Origin: Harmonia axyridis
Lineage: Eukaryota > Arthropoda > Insecta > Coleoptera > Coccinellidae
Reading direction: 5' to 3'
Assembly: GCF_914767665.1 (NCBI RefSeq)
Contig: NC_059508.1
Location: forward strand, 22,604,001 to 22,668,000
DNA: 64,000 nucleotides
Shown: positions 61,201-64,000 of the stretch, piece after piece
Position numbering within the stretch: the stretch's first letter is position 1
How the letters are laid out: every line of letters starts with the position of its first letter
Program-made: the position numbers and the translations under genes
The notes under the pieces: generated by a model
The model's input: the letters and a program-made list of their open reading frames with translations, nothing else
What the model was told of the DNA's origin: nothing
Databases searched by the model: none

Positions 61201-64000
61201 TCCAAGAAAATCAACAATGTGGAATGGCTTACTTGAATAACTGTTCATTAAACAGAAGAAAGGGATTGCGAACAGTCCCTTATACCAAAGTGGTTTCCTT
61301 AGACACGTGTGTCAAGCTTTCGTCCCTCAGCAATAAGATGAAAAGTGTTAGAATGAGAAACGTTGGAGGAAATAACAAACAAATGAGATCAACAACAGAA
61401 GTCAGCCACGTGGGAGATTAAAGCTACCTGCGTGATATCCAAGTCCAAGAAAATCAACAATGTGGAATGGCTTACTTGAATAACTGTTTATTAAACAAAA
61501 AAAAGGGAATGCGAAAAGTCCCTTATACAAAAGTGGTTTCCTTAGACACGTGTTTCAAGCTTTCGTCCCTCAGCATTACGATTGAAAAGTGTAAGAATGA
61601 GAAACGATGAAGAAAATAACAAACAAATTTAATCAACAACAAAAGTCAGCCGTCCAATTGTGGTTACAGCAGCAATTGACCTCACCACGTGGGAGGAAAT
61701 CAACAATGTGGAATGGCTTACTTGAACAATTTTTCATTGAACATAAAAAAAGGGAATAAGTGCAGTCCCTTATACCAAAGTGGTTTCCTTAGACACGTGT
61801 GTCAAGCTTTCGTCCCTCTGCAATACAATGAAAAATGTTAAAGTAAGAAACATTGAAGGAAATAACAAACAAATGAAATCAACAATAGAATTCAGCCCTC
61901 CATTTGTGGTTACAGCAGCAATTGACCTCACCACGTTTGAGATTATAGCTACCTGCGTGACATCCGAGTACAAGAAAATCAACAATGTGAAATGACTTAC
62001 TTGAATAATTGTTCATTAAACGAAAAAAAAGGGAATAAGAGCAGTCCCTCATACCAAAGTGGTTTTCTTAGACACGTGTGTCAAGCTTTCGTCCCTCTGC
62101 AATACGATAAAAAGAGTCAGAATAAGAAACATTGGAGGAAATAAAAAACAAATGAAATCGACAACAGAAGTCAGCCGTCCATTTGTGGTTACAGCAGCAA
62201 TTGACCTTACCACGTATGAGATTATAGCTACCTGCGTGACATTCGAGTCCAAGAAAATCAACAATGTGGAATGGCTTACTTGAATAACTGTTCATTAAAC
62301 AGAAGAAAGGGAATGCGAACAGTCCCTTATACCAAAGTGGTTTCCTTAGACACGTGTGTCAAGCTTTCGTCCGTCAGCAATACGACAAAAAGTGTTAGAG
62401 TAAGAAACATCGAAGGAAATAACAAACAAATGAAATCAACAACAGAAGTCAGGTGTCCAATTGTGGTTACAGCAGCAATTGACCTCACCACGTGGTAGGA
62501 AATCAACAATGTGGAATGGCTTACTTGAATAACTGTTTATTAAACAAAAAAAAGGAAATCCGAACAGTACCTTATACCAAAGTGGTTTCCTTAGACACGT
62601 GTGTCAAGCTTTCGTCCCTCAGCAATAAGATGAAAAGTGTTAAAATGAGAAACGTTGGAGGAAATAACAAACAAATGAAATCAACAACAGAAGTCAGCCG
62701 TCCATTTGTGGTTACAGCAGCAATTGACCTTACCACGTGGGAGGAAATCAACAATGTGGAATGGCTTACTTGAACAATTGTTCATAAAACAAAAAAAAAG
62801 GGAATAAGAACAGTCCCTTATACCAGAATGGTTTCCTTAGACACGTGTGTCAAGCCTTCGTCCGTCAGTAATACGACAAAAAGTGTTAGAGTAAGAAACA
62901 TTGAAGGAAATAAAAAACAAATGAAATCAACAACAGAAGTCAGCCGTCCAATTGTGGTTACAGCAGCAATTGACCTTACCACGTGGGAGATTATAGCTAC
63001 CTGCGTGTCATTCGAGTCCAAGAAAATCAACAATGTGGAATGGCTTACTTGGATAATTGTTCATTAAACAAAAAGAAGGGAATAAGAACAGTCCCTTATA
63101 CCAAAGTGGTTTCCTTAGACACGCGTGTCAAGCTTTCGTCTCTGTGCAATACGATGAAAAGTGTTAGAATGAGAAACATTGAAAGAAATAAAAAACAAAT
63201 GAAATCGATAACAGAAGTCAGCCGTCCAATTGTGGTTACAGCAGCAATTGACCTTACCACGTGGGAGATTATTTATCTAACTGCGTGACATCCGAGTCCA
63301 AGAAAATCAACAATGTGGAATGACTTACTTGAACAATTGTTCATTAAACAATAAGAAAGGGAATAAGAACAGTCCCTTATACCAGAATTGTTTCCTTAGA
63401 CACGTGTGTCAAGCTTTCGTCCGTCAGCAATACGACAAAAAGTGATAGAGTAAGAAACATTGAAGGAAATAATAAACAAATGAAATCAACAACAGAAGTC
63501 AGCCGTCCAATTGTGGTTACAGCAGCAATTGACCTAACCACGTGGGAGATTATAGCAACCTGCGTGACATCCGAGTCCAAGAAAATCAACAATGTGAAAT
63601 GGCTTACTTGAATAACTGTTTATTAAACAAAAAAAAGGAAATCCGAACAGTCCCTTATACCAAAGTGGTTTCCTTAGACACGTGTGTCAAGCTTTCGTCC
63701 CTCAGCAATAAGATGAAAAGTGTTAAAATGAGAAACGTTGGAGGAAATAACAAACAAATGAAATCAACAACAGAAGTCAGCCGTCCAATTGTGGTTACAT
63801 CAGCAATTGACCTTACCACGTGGGAGATTATAGCTACCCGCGTGTCATCCGAGTCCAAGAAAATCAACAATGTGGAACGGCTTACTTGGATAATTGTTCA
63901 TTAAACAAAAAGAAGGGAATAAGAACAGTCCCTTATACCAAAGTGGTTTCTTTAGACACGTGTCTCAAGCTTTCGTCCCTGTGCAATACGATGAAAAATG
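40263..64000 (-). repeat. Satellite array 4, mixed ~278-bp and ~246-bp monomers
   Basis: About 90 monomers of the same family in reverse orientation, running off the window. Two length classes alternate: full ~278-281 bp, and ~246-249 bp with a 33-bp deletion between GGGAG and AAAATCAAC. A third ~110-bp chimeric form recurs. Long-range duplicates have constant offsets: 43,616-45,600 with 48,002-49,986 (4,386 bp); 46,563-47,510 with 53,603-54,550 (7,040 bp); 55,213-56,130 with 58,892-59,810 (3,679 bp); 56,108-57,240 with 61,224-62,356 (5,116 bp). The sequence subfamily (GTCCAATTGTGG, CGTCAGCAATACGAC) differs from arrays 1-3. Confidence 0.95.

Noticed and set aside
11964..64000. Many 60-126-codon frames on both strands of the satellite
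   Set aside because: They are by-products of a low-stop 278-bp repeat whose length is not a multiple of 3; frames overlap on opposite strands and rotate between monomers.
11964..64000. CENP-B box or telomeric repeat in the satellite
   Set aside because: No match to the 17-bp CENP-B box was seen (only a CTTTCGTCC resemblance), and there is no TTAGG array.

Overview
The window looks like nuclear DNA of an arthropod, most likely an insect. It is AT-rich, the only recognisable gene has short introns (about 80-200 bp) with GT-AG borders, it carries a palindromic MITE, and about two thirds of it is tandem satellite. I cannot name a species or order. There are no prokaryotic operons, CRISPR arrays or viral genes.

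Layout. (1) 1-11,205: two direct copies of a segmental duplication of about 6.4 kb. Each carries, on the minus strand, a tRNA-like/hammerhead-ribozyme pair, a non-functional copy of the deubiquitinase gene Usp10, and a spacer; copy A keeps the full spacer with two ~700-bp direct repeats, each holding a ~136-bp palindromic MITE. (2) 11,206-11,963: an AT-rich join and an inverted fragment of the same segment. (3) 11,964-18,728: satellite array 1, about 24 monomers of exactly 278 bp. (4) 18,729-28,885: the duplicated segment again, about 1.6 units, inverted relative to 1-11,205, with Usp10 copy C on the plus strand. (5) 28,886-32,540: satellite array 2, orientation opposite to array 1. (6) 32,541-40,262: array 3, same orientation as array 1. 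(7) 40,263-64,000: array 4, opposite again, made of ~278-bp and ~246-bp monomers in nested higher-order repeats, running off the window.

Usp10 is present three times with introns retained, so these are DNA duplications and not retrocopies. All three are broken. Copy A has Arg at the catalytic Cys, a nonsense codon and two frameshifts. Copies B and C share a 4-nt deletion in the first visible exon and a stop 20 codons before the Cys, but keep an intact 315-codon last exon with the His and Asp boxes. The shared lesions show that B and C descend from one damaged ancestor.

The most interesting item is a complete hammerhead ribozyme core, present four times, 19 nt downstream of a tRNA-like element with a perfect B box. 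The fold has closed stems I and II, an open 3-bp stem III, and 10 nt of perfect complementarity between loops I and II. tRNA-like promoter plus ribozyme suggests a ribozyme-bearing SINE or retrozyme-like element copied along with the Usp10 segment. The satellite is a second point of interest: it switches orientation at microhomology junctions, and several unusual truncated monomers were re-amplified, which lets its history be traced.
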